Part shown: positions 27,501 to 48,987 of the stretch, piece after piece
Position numbering within the stretch: position 1 is the first letter of the stretch
How the letters are laid out: the number at the start of each line of letters is the position of its first letter
NCBI RefSeq assembly: GCF_047511655.1
Contig: NC_133394.1
Span: 56,886,501-56,950,500 of the forward strand
Direction of reading: 5' to 3'
Length of the DNA stretch: 64,000 nt
From: Castor canadensis
Lineage: Eukaryota > Chordata > Mammalia > Rodentia > Castoridae
The notes under the pieces: model-generated
Told to the model about the DNA's origin: nothing
What the model saw: only the letters and a program-made list of their open reading frames with translations
The model's database searches: none
Translations under genes and position numbers: made by a program

Positions 27501-30500
27501 ACACACACAGGAAGAATACGGAAAGGGAAAGAAACCTAAAACTTGAATGTGGTTGATGTGCTCACTATAGAGGAGTAAATATAGTAATCTTAAACTGGCA
27601 GAGGTCACTATGGGAAGGGGACTAGGTAGTAGTGAAGAGGTCTGGCAGAGATGAAACGATGTGGATTGTAACACACATGTGCACAGAAGTAACACTAGGA
27701 ATCTCTCTGTATAGCTATCTTTATCTCAAACTAGCAAAAATGCTATGTCTTTCTTATTATCTCTTATGTTTTCTCTTCCACAAAATTGGAGAAGAGGGTG
27801 GAGCAGATTCTGTTTGGACGGAGGTGGGGCGGGGCACAAACAATGAATACACATGTAAGTAAATGTAAAAACGCTAAAAAAAAAACTTGTGAAGGTAAAT
27901 ACGCTTATTAAATTACTAATTAATTTGTATGCTTACTTTCATTTATTTAAGGTCATAAGGAGTCTTTGCTATTATAGTTTCTTTTTTTTCTGGAAATCTA
28001 AGAATTTCTATAACCCTTGTTCTCAAAGGGTAGTCCTGAGAACAGCTGCAGTTACACACAGCAGAAACAGGTACAGAGAACTTATCAGAAATGCAAACTT
28101 TTAGGCCCAACTCCAGACCTACAAAATCAGAAACTCTGGAGATGGATGCAATGACCTTTTTTTTTTTGTCTGATCTAGTGGGTGTTGAGCTCAGGGCTTA
28201 GTACTTTCTAGTCAGGCACACCAGCCCCCAGCAAACTAGTTTAACAAGCTCTCCAGGTGATTCCAATGTACACAATCTGAAGAAAGTGTGCTCTCAACTT
28301 TCCTATGTCTCTGAAGCTAATCAGTGACTTCAAAGTTCTCCACTGTCATTACCTATACTATTTTAAACAACTGTTTGGCACTAACTTAATGCTAAAGTTT
28401 TTTTAAGACGTAATATTCAAATAATTGAATAAATGTCTTACTTTACTTTAATCTACACATTATCTTTTATTTACAAATTCATGTTTTATAGTAATATGTA
28501 TAAAAGAAATGTGAAAATTGCAGAAAAATGGAGTTGCTTGTGTCAATCTTAACAAAAGTAAATAAAGCTGGTGGGTGATGAACGAAGAGTTTTTATGCAT
28601 GACTGTCTAATAGTCACTGTTATAAAAGACTTGCCAGGAGCCTCAAGCTTGCACAAAGGCTACCACAACATATAAAAGCTACCTTTACAAGACATCTGCC
28701 TGACAACTACCTGTTCAAACTTACATTGATGCCACTTTTATTATTAATGATTATTGCCAAAGATTACTGTTTCAAAATATCTGCTGTAATCCTCTTCATT
28801 TTTATCTTTAACAACCTGTCCTTGCCTCAACCTCTTTGAATACAACCTCTTTGAATAGTTTATTATTCCTTTGCTCTGGTATTCCCAAATAAATATCATT
28901 ATTCTTGGAGAATCTCTGTGATTGTTTTCTACTTATACTGATATATGCTTGACTAAATTGAATTTATTTCCCAATCCCAGTTCAGGGCCAATATTTGAGT
29001 TAAAATAGCTCTGTAAAACATATTCAAGCACATTCTTGGAAAAGTATAAACTTTCTTGCTCTTTGTGCTGCCCTCTGTTGATTCATAAGGCAAACTTCAT
29101 CTATCTGAAAGTCCAGAGGAAGATAATCATTGAAGCAACTCTTTCATCAATGTTTTAAACCACATGCTCAGTTATAAGAAGTATGAAATTGGATAAACTT
29201 GTAAAAAGTTACTTGTAGCTGTCATGAGTTTGTACTGACCTGCAACACCTACTTGATGTGTAGCATAGCCTGGTAATCTGCTAGGCCCTTCTCCCAGCCA
29301 CAGAGTCAGTGTTGATGAGTCAGATTCTGCATGGTGGAAGCAGAAGCCCAAGGAAGCAGCAGGGGCGATGAATCGGCTTTGGAGGATGGGAACATGCAGC
29401 CATACAGCTATTCTACCTTCCGACTGCCATTGCTGAATTGCAGCTAGAATGTAGAAGATAAAAATCTGTAAAGGTTTTTCAGTGAGAAGAGTAGAATAAA
29501 TTAAAACTCAGCTCAAGTGTCACATCCTCCAGAAAGTGATCTTTCTGCATCTTACAAGATGTTCTACCAGACCAAATTCCTGGAGAACAGTCAATGCAAT
29601 GCTGATTCCTGTGACCACGCCACCTAAAGACAGTACTTAGTGCTCAGCAGTTGTAGAATGGACAAATGAACTGATTTAAACAAAAAAAACCATTTCAATG
29701 TTTTCTTCTCTCCTTTCCTCCCTCCCTTTCTTTTGCAGTGCTGGGGTTCATACTACAATCTCCTGTATGCTAAGCAGGTACTCTACGCTGAGCTATATCC
29801 TCAGCTACTGCTGTTTCTTTTAACATTCTTAGTTTTAGTTTTCATAAATGACTATTAAGTACTTTTATCTGCTCTTCCTTTAAGAGTTCTGTCTTAATTA
29901 TTTTTGGTTTATAAATTTCAAAGTATTTAAAATATAACTTTTTAAAAAATGTATGCTAGGTCTAGAAAACTTTGAAAATAAAGAAAAATAAATCGACCTT
30001 CATGTATTTAGTTTGTTGTTGTTTTTGGTGAGACTGGGGTTTAAGCTCAGGGCTTCGCACTTCCAGAGCAGGCACTCTGCAGCCTGGGCCACCTCTACTC
30101 CATTTTGCTCTAGTTATTTCGGAGATGGGATCTTGCAAACTATTTGCCTGGGTTGGCCTTGAACTGCCATCATCTGGAACCCAGCCTCCCAAGTAGCTAA
30201 GATTACAGGTGTGAGCCACTGGTAAACAGCTTATTACTGGCTTGAAGAAACTAAAATTTTTGGTGGTTTTCATGAATTTTGGAATTAACATCATACCATA
30301 GTTTATATCACGTCTTTCATAACATATATCTTAAGCATCCTACAATGTCATTCACATTCTTTCAACAAATATAAATTTCTAATAACTGTGTAGTTTTCTT
30401 CATCTAGGTATTCTGTAAGCTACTTAACCAACCTTCTGCTCTTAGACATTTATATTTTTTAATGTTTCATTAAGTATCATGATAAACATAAAGATAGGCT

Positions 30501-33322
30501 GTCTCTGAATTCTTTAAATTTTCTTGCTTTATTACTTAAGATTATGCCAGAGGATAAAGGTGCTAATTTATTTGAGCCTTACTAAGTTTCAGATGCTTTA
30601 CATTACCTAAGTGCTTAAAACCAGGAAAGATAAATATATTATCTTTGTGAGTGAAGAAATTAATACTTCACATTTGAGAGACTTTAGAAATACTTTTCAG
30701 ATTACTTTCTCCACCTACTATTTCACTTACTCTTTACAATAATGCTGATAAGTGTGTGTCCACAAAGGGTTGATTAGTTATTTAAGGCTACTTGTCAGGA
30801 AGTTCCTCCCTGTTAAAGACCATGTTTCTGTCTGGCAGTACTCAGGGCTTTGAATTTTTGGTAGGTAGGCAGGCACTCTATCATTTGAGTTACGCCTGCA
30901 GTCTATTTGCTTTAGTTTTCAGGTACACCCTCAGACCTGTGTAACTGGGTTAACATACATAAACCACCATGCCCAGCTTCTTTGTTGAGATGGTGCAGAC
31001 TGGCCTTGAACTTTGACCCTTCTGAGCTCTGCCTCCCAAGTAGCTGGGATTATAGGTATGAATCACCATGCCTGGCCCCTAGCCTCAATTTTAATTCCTT
31101 CCTTTTTTTCTTTAAAAAACAATGATTTTTCCTCCTTCACCTTCCATCCCCACAGTTTACAAGTCTAGCTCATATACTACCTCCTTAACAAAAATCTTTC
31201 CTAAATACTGCTCAGGTGCCCTCTGCATGACCCTAAGGACTACTTACACATCTATGTGATTCATTAGAACTCATCACATATGACCTAATGACATTTCTTC
31301 CATTATCTATTTTTTCTAATCTTATTTAATATTCTCTGCATTTGCAATCATCCAGGTTAACTTGATACGACACACTAGGCTCAATTCATATTTGTTGAAT
31401 AACTGGCTTGCCTAAGGTCACACAGCTGGTCAATAGATCAGCAAAGACTAGCACCAGGGCTATTTCACCACTGGTGCAGAATACTGTATATGATGCTGGG
31501 CACCATGAGGTACATCTGTAATCCCAGCATTCTGGAGTTTGAGTCAGGAGAATCTCAAATTTGAGGCCAGTGTGGATTACATAGCAAGACCCTGTCTCAA
31601 AAAAAGAAGACATATTGTGTGTGGTGCTAACAACATTATTACCTGATTATACATTTAACTTCTGAGTTATCCATAGCAAAACAGTAACACTAAAACAACA
31701 GACTTCATGTCTAAACATGCTTAACAACTATTACACTGTAAATGATGTGTTCAATTTAGTTGAAAAGAACAGAAATAAACTTATCACTTTCTTCTCAGAT
31801 TTTTAAATTTTTCTTTGTAAGCACAGTTACTTTTGACCCTAGTGAAAGAACAGATCTAGAGCCAGAAAAAGGTGTATTCTCTGCCACACTACACCATCTT
31901 TAACGAGGGACTGACAGACAGCATCTACTTCATAGGGCTCTTGTGAGGATGAAATGAATTTATATTTGTTACTGCTTAAAATAGTGTCTAGCACTTAGTA
32001 ACTACAAAATTTGATTTAAAAACATAAAAAACAAAGGTACTCCAGAAGTTACAAATTTAGTTTCACGTAAGTCAATTTCATCACATTGATCCAGTAGATG
32101 TACTCAGGGCTGGCATTGTCCACAGAAGCAACCTAAGGAGCAAGTATTTTCAGTGGTCATTTGTTTAATGCCTCGAAAAGCATGTGACAGAATTGGGACT
32201 TGGGCCCTGGATGAACTTCCAAATACAGCACACTTTTGGGGTTAATGCTTTACCTGTTTGGTCCCTGGCAAGCACCATGTCAGAAATATCTGTCTCTCCC
32301 AACAACTAAGTTCCTATATCAGAAGATAAGTGACTTGATTCTCCCATGGGTGTTACTGTTAAGTGGGCTTTCCAGCACTTCCTCATAAGCAGGAGAGAAG
32401 ATGAAAAGAGGTAAGAAGTTTGGGGTGGGCGCGAGGCTGGTTGGAAATGTGTTTGGAGGTGTTCACTGGATAAGTTGCTCACTAGGACCACATGCCAGAG
32501 CATCACTCCATAGCTGAACTTCATTCTATGTCCTTCAGGGACGTTTGAAAAGATGTCTGCTTCTCGAAATCCAGCAGTTCTCCCAAAGTGAAGGCTCCTT
32601 CACCCCAGCTTCCCTTCTTACTACTTGGAGTCCATGTTCAAAGCCAATGGAGATGTAACTCCAGTACAATAATAAAAATAAGGAATACATATATATTACC
32701 CCCCCACACACACAAAGCTAGTGCAGAGCTTTCCTACGGAAAGGGGGAACGCTCTATAAGCAGATAGGGACTGAACTCTTGGCTCGACAGCTATTTGTGC
32801 ACAAACGTGTCCACTGAGTATGAGCGGTAGTCTCGGCCCAGTGGCAGGCAGAAGTAAAGGACCGCAGTGATAAACGGCAGAAAACGGTGACGTTATTAGA
32901 CACCTAACTAAGCGTTCGACACATGGCAGGCACCGTGCCATGCTCTTCCCATGGACTACCCAAACTGAACCTCCGCGACCCCAGGAACTTCCCGCAGGTC
33001 ACACACTAGGCAGTGAACCACAAACCAGGGTCCCCCGGCCTCCCGGTCCGGCGCGGGGCGACGCGGGCAAGAGGCCCCTGGCCGGGGCGCACTTGCCCTG
33101 TAAGGCTCTCCGGAAGGCGGCGGCGTCCAGACGGTCCAGCGCACCAAGCCGCGCCAGGCGCACGGAGACGCCCCCAAATCGATCGGGCTCGCCAGCGCCC
33201 ACGACATGATCCTCTGTGCCACTTGGGAGGCCGGAGGCCCCGCGGAACTCAACCCGTAGCTCGGAGCAGCGGGCGTGAGACAGCCCCAAGCGCCACAAGC
33301 CCCCAACAGGCCTCCGCAGCAT
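146..33322 (-). CDS. NUDT6: NUDT6, Nudix hydrolase 6, complete coding gene of five exons
   Basis: Joining 33322-33097, 29443-29240, 22865-22810, 4816-4762 and 543-146 on the minus strand gives 939 bases, that is 312 residues plus stop, with every splice phase agreeing. Residues 172-194 fit the Nudix box exactly: G172, E178, R186-E187, E190-E191 and G193. This box binds the metal that hydrolyses nucleoside diphosphate-linked substrates; the true substrate of NUDT6 is not firmly known. Residues 1-75 are Arg-rich at the start and could guide the protein to mitochondria, which is an inference. The start at 33322 is the first in-frame ATG, has A at -3, and the frame above it opens only from GTG. 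NUDT6 is known as the antisense partner of FGF2 and as the head-to-head neighbour of AFG2A. The human protein is of similar length (about 316 residues, from memory). Identification is very secure. Confidence 0.96.
1572..1742 (+). repeat. Dimeric SINE (B1-like plus ID-like)
   Basis: GTGGCTCACGCCTATAATCC marks the 7SL-derived half and CCCTGAG followed by CTCCAGTAC the tRNA-derived half. It lies in NUDT6 intron 4. Confidence 0.85.
1876..1950 (+). repeat. ID-like tRNA-derived SINE
   Basis: GTGTAGCTCAGTGGCAGAAT is an A-box-like start and GGGTTTCATAACC stands at the B-box place. Confidence 0.75.
3832..3945 (-). repeat. B1-like SINE monomer
   Basis: On the minus strand it reads as a 7SL-type SINE with an A-rich tail (T-run at 3832-3841). 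Confidence 0.8.
4353..4427 (+). repeat. ID-like SINE, internally deleted
   Basis: GGAGGTGTGGCTCAAG and CCCTGAGTTCAAACCCCAGT are present, with the middle of the unit shortened. Confidence 0.8.
4762..4816 (-). CDS. NUDT6: NUDT6 coding exon 4 (first half of Nudix box)
   Basis: This 55-base exon has acceptor GCAG and donor GTATGT and encodes residues 163-180, [18 protein letters not shown]. It holds the conserved Gly172 and Glu178 of the Nudix box; the other half of the box is in exon 5. It probably lies inside the 3' UTR of FGF2 on the other strand, so its transcript would be complementary to FGF2 mRNA. Confidence 0.95.
5328..5333 (+). terminator. Poly(A) signal AATAAA, candidate end of FGF2 transcript
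   Basis: A canonical AATAAA is followed within 10-50 bases by a G/T-rich stretch (5338-5380, with TTTGTGG and TTGTCTGTC). This layout is that of a strong mammalian cleavage site. Assignment to FGF2 rests on gene order. Confidence 0.55.
6460..6670 (+). repeat. MIR-like repeat
   Basis: Order of landmarks (GTTACACATTTAAACATCCC, GTTTTAGAGGTAATAAAACT, GGAGTCACACTGTGATAG) fits an old MIR. Confidence 0.55.
9010..9125 (+). mobile_element. MER5-like DNA transposon fragment
   Basis: TTCTCAAACTTCACAGCAGA, CACTGGAGGGCTTGTTAACA and TTTGCATTTCTAGTAAGTT follow the order of MER5A, a short hAT-Charlie element of early mammals. Confidence 0.7.
10211..11851 (-). mobile_element. LTR-like repeat, left copy, split by L1
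   Basis: The sequence begins TGTTAATGGC and, read on the minus strand, ends in CATTAACA. It matches the right copy (12831-13147) in reverse over about 320 bases once the L1 at 10400-11758 is removed. The minus strand carries an AATAAAC just before the last 170 bases, as in a retroviral LTR. The family is not recognised and no viral gene is seen. Confidence 0.65.
10400..11758 (+). mobile_element. L1 3' fragment inserted in LTR-like repeat
   Basis: It carries decayed ORF2 C-terminal sequence with several indels, then a 3' UTR ending in CCCCACCCAGCACAATAAAG and a short A-rich tail. It is 5' truncated. TTATGCTGA at 10391-10399 and TTAATGCTGA at 11759-11768 look like the duplication. It splits an LTR-like repeat that continues on both sides. 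Confidence 0.85.
11852..12830. other. Unassigned sequence between inverted LTR-like copies
   Basis: About 980 bases without recognised repeat or gene. It could be divergent U3 sequence or remains of an internal retroviral part. A short open frame at 12533-12751 has no recognisable similarity. Confidence 0.4.
12831..13147 (+). mobile_element. LTR-like repeat, right copy, opposite orientation
   Basis: It runs to a CA end (CATTAACA at 13140-13147) with AATAAACTCC at about 13043, resembling the R-U5 part of an LTR. It is the inverted partner of the left copy. Where its 5' end lies is unclear; it may start well before 12831. Confidence 0.65.
15195..15320 (+). repeat. MIR-like repeat
   Basis: AATTACTAGCTGTGAAGTAT and ATCTCTCTAAATCTCAGTTC match the 5' half of MIR. 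Confidence 0.5.
15602..15911 (-). repeat. Trimeric SINE (B1-like, B1-like, ID-like)
   Basis: Read on the minus strand, two 7SL-like units are followed by an ID-like unit and an A-rich tail. Length is about 310 bases. Confidence 0.8.
15972..16169 (+). repeat. Dimeric SINE, 5' truncated
   Basis: The end of a B1-like unit is joined to an ID-like unit with CCCTGAGTTCAAACCC and an A-run. Confidence 0.82.
16928..17024 (+). repeat. ID-like SINE
   Basis: GCTAGAGGTGTGACTCAAG and GAGTTCAAATCCCAGT are seen, with a CA-rich then A-rich tail. Confidence 0.82.
17240..17360 (+). repeat. MIR-like repeat
   Basis: TATAAATGGGGATACTTAGG and CAGACAGCAAGTTGGGGGTA fit the 3' half of MIR. Confidence 0.45.
18975..19160 (-). 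repeat. Dimeric SINE with target-site duplication
   Basis: The T-run at 18975-18993 is the tail. GTTAAGTATACT (18963-18974) and GTTAAGTAAACT (19161-19172) form the duplication, differing at one base. Confidence 0.88.
20041..20105 (+). repeat. ID-like SINE, diverged
   Basis: GGGATACAGCTCAGTGGCAA is an ID/tRNA-type start; the B-box part is worn. Confidence 0.6.
20185..20267 (-). repeat. ID-like SINE
   Basis: GGGGTTGAACCGAGGGCCTC on the plus strand is the reverse of the usual B-box region. Confidence 0.75.
20557..20833 (+). repeat. Trimeric SINE, diverged
   Basis: Two B1-like blocks are followed by an ID-like block ending in GGTCCTGAGTACTGTC and an A-rich tail. Confidence 0.7.
21311..21530 (+). 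repeat. Dimeric SINE
   Basis: A nearly complete B1-like half (GGCTGGGCACC start) is joined to an ID-like half with GTGGTAGAGTACCTGCC and an A-run. Confidence 0.88.
22045..22350 (-). repeat. Trimeric SINE
   Basis: This copy has the same three-unit order as the one at 15602. It ends about 450 bases before NUDT6 exon 3. Confidence 0.8.
22810..22865 (-). CDS. NUDT6: NUDT6 coding exon 3
   Basis: This 56-base exon lies between acceptor ACAG and donor GTAAGT and encodes residues 145-162, [18 protein letters not shown]. This is the first strand pair of the Nudix fold. It is too short to show in a simple ORF search and was found by protein similarity and splice phase. Confidence 0.95.
23049..23079 (+). 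repeat. (AAAC)n microsatellite
   Basis: About seven to eight uninterrupted AAAC units follow a T-run. Confidence 0.95.
23235..23605 (+). repeat. Ancient interspersed repeat, family not named
   Basis: The text from ACTGGGTGACTTATAAACAA to ACAAACATTCAGACTAGAGC follows a repeat I know to be common in many placental mammals, but I cannot name its family with certainty. Confidence 0.55.
24115..24300 (+). repeat. Ancient mammalian repeat (L2/MIR-type age)
   Basis: GAGCTCCTATTACACGTCAG and GGTGCTAGAAATATAGTGG follow a very common old repeat; a related piece lies at about 25140-25260. Family not fixed. Confidence 0.4.
24390..24668 (+). repeat. Dimeric SINE plus tail and second SINE remnant
   Basis: GCTGGGTGCTGGTGGCTCAC starts the copy. 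An ID-like half and an A/AAAC tail follow, and then CAAACTCCAGTACCACC, the end of another ID-like unit. Confidence 0.85.
25646..25710 (-). repeat. ID-like SINE fragment
   Basis: GTGCTGGGGACTGAACTAAA on the plus strand is the antisense B-box region of an ID-like copy. Confidence 0.65.
26113..27882 (+). mobile_element. L1 3' fragment, 1.8 kb
   Basis: Protein similarity to ORF2 is plain ([16 protein letters not shown] at its start, [17 protein letters not shown] near the end), with frame breaks. The 3' UTR and an A-run follow. A 44-base stretch is duplicated in tandem at 27057-27144. Confidence 0.88.
28018..28300 (-). mobile_element. MER5-like DNA transposon, split by SINE
   Basis: CAGAAATGCAAACTTTTAGG, AATCAGAAACTCTGGAG and CAAGCTCTCCAGGTGATTCC are MER5A landmarks in reverse. 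The SINE at 28158-28232 sits in the middle. Confidence 0.75.
28158..28232 (-). repeat. ID-like SINE inside MER5-like element
   Basis: A T-run is followed by GTTGAGCTCAGGGCTTAGTA. It splits an older MER5-like repeat. Confidence 0.7.
29240..29443 (-). CDS. NUDT6: NUDT6 coding exon 2
   Basis: The exon is 204 bases, is bounded by an acceptor ending in CTAG and a donor GTCAGT, and encodes residues 77-143 plus shared codons at both ends. It starts AIQQW and ends THQVGVAG, matching the N-terminal domain that precedes the Nudix fold in this family. Its phase fits exon 1 (one base carried over) and exon 3 (one base passed on). Confidence 0.95.
29734..29806 (-). repeat. ID-like SINE
   Basis: GCAGTGCTGGGGTTCATACT and GCTGAGCTATATCC mark an antisense tRNA-derived unit. 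Confidence 0.7.
30020..30220 (-). repeat. Dimeric SINE
   Basis: An antisense ID-like unit is followed by an antisense B1-like unit ending GATTACAGGTGTGAGCCACT. Confidence 0.85.
30833..31076 (-). repeat. Trimeric or dimeric SINE
   Basis: ID-like and B1-like blocks are seen in antisense order, partly deleted. Confidence 0.78.
31495..31607 (+). repeat. B1-like SINE monomer
   Basis: GCTGGGCACC start, CTGTAATCCCAGCATTCTGG and CCCTGTCTC followed by an A-run show a 7SL-type unit. Confidence 0.85.
31845..32010 (+). repeat. MIR-like repeat
   Basis: CTCTTGTGAGGATGAAATGA and GTGTCTAGCACTTAGTAACT are typical MIR landmarks. Confidence 0.55.
33097..33322 (-). CDS. NUDT6: NUDT6 coding exon 1 (GC splice donor)
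   Basis: This exon encodes residues 1-75 and the first base of codon 76. The stretch [13 protein letters not shown] near its end is typical of NUDT6 proteins. It lies inside the CpG island and is much richer in GC than the other exons. The intron starts with GCAAGT, not GTAAGT: reading exon end TTACAGG followed by GCAAGT is the only junction I found that keeps the frame with exon 2 (Leu-Gln, then Ala-Ala-Ile-Gln-Gln-Trp). A nearby GT inside that donor (minus strand, 33092-33091) would shift the frame. Confidence 0.92.
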
Positions 33323-33661
33323 CTTCCGCCTTACTCGCCCCGCCCCCACGTCACCTCCGCGCTCCCGGGAGGAGGCGGCTACCGTAAACTGGAGAATAGT
33401 GCCTCCAGCCCTAATCAGACTTGAGCTGTGGTAAGCAGAGCTGAATCTAGGAGACCGCAAAGTCCTGTCCACCGGCTCCAGAAAAGCGGGAGAAACTCTC
33501 CTGCCGACTTATTTTGTTAGTTTAAATCAACCGACGCTTATTTAGGAATAAGGTAGGTGGACGGAGATACCCTAAAGTGCAGACCTTCAGGGATTTACAA
33601 TCCAAATAGGAGTTCCGTACACCGAGCCTATTTTCCTTTACAAAAATGAGAACCTTTGTAA

Positions 33662-33666
33662 CCAAT
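33662..33666 (+). promoter_or_regulatory. CCAAT box
   Basis: A CCAAT pentamer lies about 193 bases upstream of the AFG2A ATG, within the usual distance for NF-Y binding. Short motifs occur by chance, so confidence is low. Confidence 0.3.
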
Positions 33667-33783
33667 GTAAACTCTGTGTGTTCTAAAGATGCTCGGCTCT
33701 TGCCCCTGCCCTTTGCACCACCCAGACGCATACTGCGCTCTACTTGGGACATTACGGTGGGCCGCGTCTCGCTGACCTCTACC

Positions 33784-33790
33784 CCGGAAG
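33784..33790 (+). promoter_or_regulatory. ETS-type site CCGGAAG
   Basis: CCGGAAG is the core bound by ETS factors such as GABPA and ELK, which are frequent in bidirectional CpG promoters. It lies 69 bases before the AFG2A start codon. Function is inferred from motif and place only. Confidence 0.45.
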
Positions 33791-33858
33791 TTTTCTCTCA
33801 GACAGGCGGGCATCTCAAGCCGGTTTCGTCGCTGCTTCTGTTTGGCAACCCTCTAGTC

Positions 33859-46669
<12,811 letters not shown>

Positions 46670-48019
46670 GTGAGTCTGACTTGCTTTGATGAGCCTACAC
46701 TGATGGACCTTAACTCTGGTTTATTTATATACTGCTGATTTATTTATATCTCATTTATTTCTTTATGGAAGTAGTTGTACTTTTTTCCATTCAAAAATAT
46801 ATTTATTGAAAATCTTAGATGATTCAGAAAACTGAAAAAAAGGTCACTCATCCTAGTTTCCAAAGATAACCACTGTTGGTATAACACACATTCTTTTATG
46901 TTTTTCCTAAGCACGTGTGTGAGAACACAGGTATGCTCATGTGCTTTACCAGATGCATAGATGGCACTGTTGATAGCGCCATGGAAATCAGGGAGAAGCG
47001 TCCGCAGCAAGATTATAGTTTTACTTAGGGAGTGCTGGAAAAGTACTCCGTGGAATATTCCTATGCTGTGGAGTATGTCACAATGATGTTTTAACTCTGA
47101 AAATGTTTAAGGGACATTATTAATCAGTAATACATTTAAAAAACTTTACCATGGCAGAACTATAGTTACTTGGGAAGATTTTAAGATCTTTTACTGTTTC
47201 ACAGTATTTCTGAGTAATTTCAACCATGGAAAATGTATTTAAATCAAGGTAGTTTTTATAAGCTGTTGAAATATTTGATCCACAAGGTAAGAATTTGTTG
47301 AAAAAAAAAAATTCTGATAATCTTTTATTTTGTCCTGAAAGGGGTATGTATTTTCTGGTAATCTTTAGAGGCAGGGAACATATCTCAAAATGCCTTTAGT
47401 TTGCCAATAATCTTAGGTTCATTAAATTTATTTCTTCCTCTGTTTATAAGCCTATGTATCTAAATGCTTTTATACTTGGGAGGAATTTTTGTTCCAGTTG
47501 TGGCATTCTGATGTTATAGTTTTGACCTATCTAATATTTTTATAAGATGCTTTAAAGAATGTTTAACCTTGCTAATAATGGAAGCAATTCCTGAATTAGA
47601 AATTTTGTTATTTTAGAGCTCTAGTTCAGAAATATGGCAGCTTTTATCTCCAAATCATTGATTCATGGTTGTCTAATTTAGTGGACTTTGAAGACCCTTC
47701 CCTTAGTCCTTTCATCCTTTTTATCTGTTTGATGTGTATATGGAAACAGGTTCAGAGAAGGAAAAACAGGAAAAGAAAACTTGGAAAAATATTTGTAGAA
47801 TTTTCTTACTCTTGGTGGAGAAAATCAGTTTTATTTCATTCTCTTTGTTCATTACAATACCTAGTGGAGGAGACTGTACATTATATAGTCTGCCTAGGTA
47901 ATTATAAACATTCTTCAGTTCATTATGGTTTGGACTGTGGTCCTTTCCACTTTCTGTGCTACTTCTACCTTGATAGGGAGTGGTGGGCCTGGATATAGAA
48001 TTAAATTTCTCAGGGAGCA

Positions 48020-48130
48020 AGAAATAGACATATCAGGCTTGTGTTCTCAGGCAAGTTTTTAGCCTTATCTGAGCCTTAGTTTTCTCCATTTGTAAATTGA
48101 GGAGGTTTGGGTAGATAGTGCATTTAAAAC
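48020..48130 (+). repeat. MIR-like repeat
   Basis: TTATCTGAGCCTTAGTTTTC and CCATTTGTAAATTGAGGAG are MIR landmarks. Confidence 0.5.
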
Positions 48131-48470
48131 CATGACCTTTGCTCCATATAAGGGAAAATCAGAAAGACATGAAGAAAAAAGAAAGAAAAATAGGAAGAAT
48201 TAGAAAGAAAACAGAAAGGGAGAAGAAAATAAAGAAGTACCAAATTCTTCACTTAGCCTATCCTGTCTGCATTAGCTACTTTTAGATGTGTGGCCTTCTG
48301 CACTTGATATTTTCTCTTTTCTATCTGTTGTCTGAATAACTTAGGTGGTTAGTTGGGGCTTTCCTCTACAACCATCTTAGAAACAATGCTGCAAAGTAGA
48401 CTAATGTTTACTTTAGGAAGTAAATGCATTTTTTTTCTTTGAAACAGTTGTATAATTTTTGACTAAATAC

Positions 48471-48987
48471 TTTTTTTTTTTTTATTTTTTTTTTTTATTT
48501 TTATTTTTTTCTTTTATTATTCATATGTACATACAAGGCTTGGTTTATTTCTCCCCCCTGCCCCCACCCCCTCCCTTACCACCCACTCCACCCCCTCCCG
48601 CTCCCCCCCTCAATACCCAGCAGAAACTATTTTGCCCTTATCTCTAATTTTGTTGTAGAGAGAGTATAGGCAATAATAGGAAGGAACAAGGGGTTTTGCT
48701 GGTTGAGATAAGGATAGCTATACAGGGCATTGACTCACATTGATTTCCTGTGCATGGGTGTTACCTTCTAGGTTAATTCTTTTTAATCTAACCTTTTCTC
48801 TAGTTCCTGGTCCTCTTTTCCTATTGGCCTCAGTTGCTTTAAGGTATCTGCTTTAGTTTCTCTGCATTAAGGGCAACAAATGCTAGCTAGTTTTTTAGGT
48901 GTCTTACCTATCCTCACCCCTCCCTTGTGTGCTCTCGCTTTTATCATGTACTCATAGTCCAATCCCCTTGTTGTGTTTGCCCTTGAT
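48471..48987 (-). other. L1 3' UTR and poly(A) tail
   Basis: This part follows the ORF2 stop. It has a G-rich tract (seen as C-runs at 48551-48612), typical of L1 3' UTRs, and ends in a tail broken by a few T residues. Confidence 0.85.

Larger units (their letters stand above)
22866..29239 (-). other. NUDT6 intron 2
   Basis: The intron is 6.4 kb. It holds an ancient repeat at 23.2-23.6 kb, a SINE at 24.4 kb, a 1.8 kb L1 fragment at 26.1-27.9 kb and a MER5-like element split by a SINE at 28.0-28.3 kb. No further exon is seen. Confidence 0.85.
29444..33096 (-). other. NUDT6 intron 1 (GC-AG)
   Basis: The intron runs from the GC donor in the CpG island to a CTAG acceptor. It holds SINEs at 29.7, 30.0, 30.8 and 31.5 kb and a MIR-like piece near 31.9 kb. 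The 32.0-32.9 kb stretch shows nothing I recognise. Confidence 0.85.

Noticed and set aside
32940-33387. Other long frames in the CpG island on both strands
   Set aside because: High GC reduces stop codons. Only the frame with [13 protein letters not shown] joins NUDT6 exon 2 in phase.
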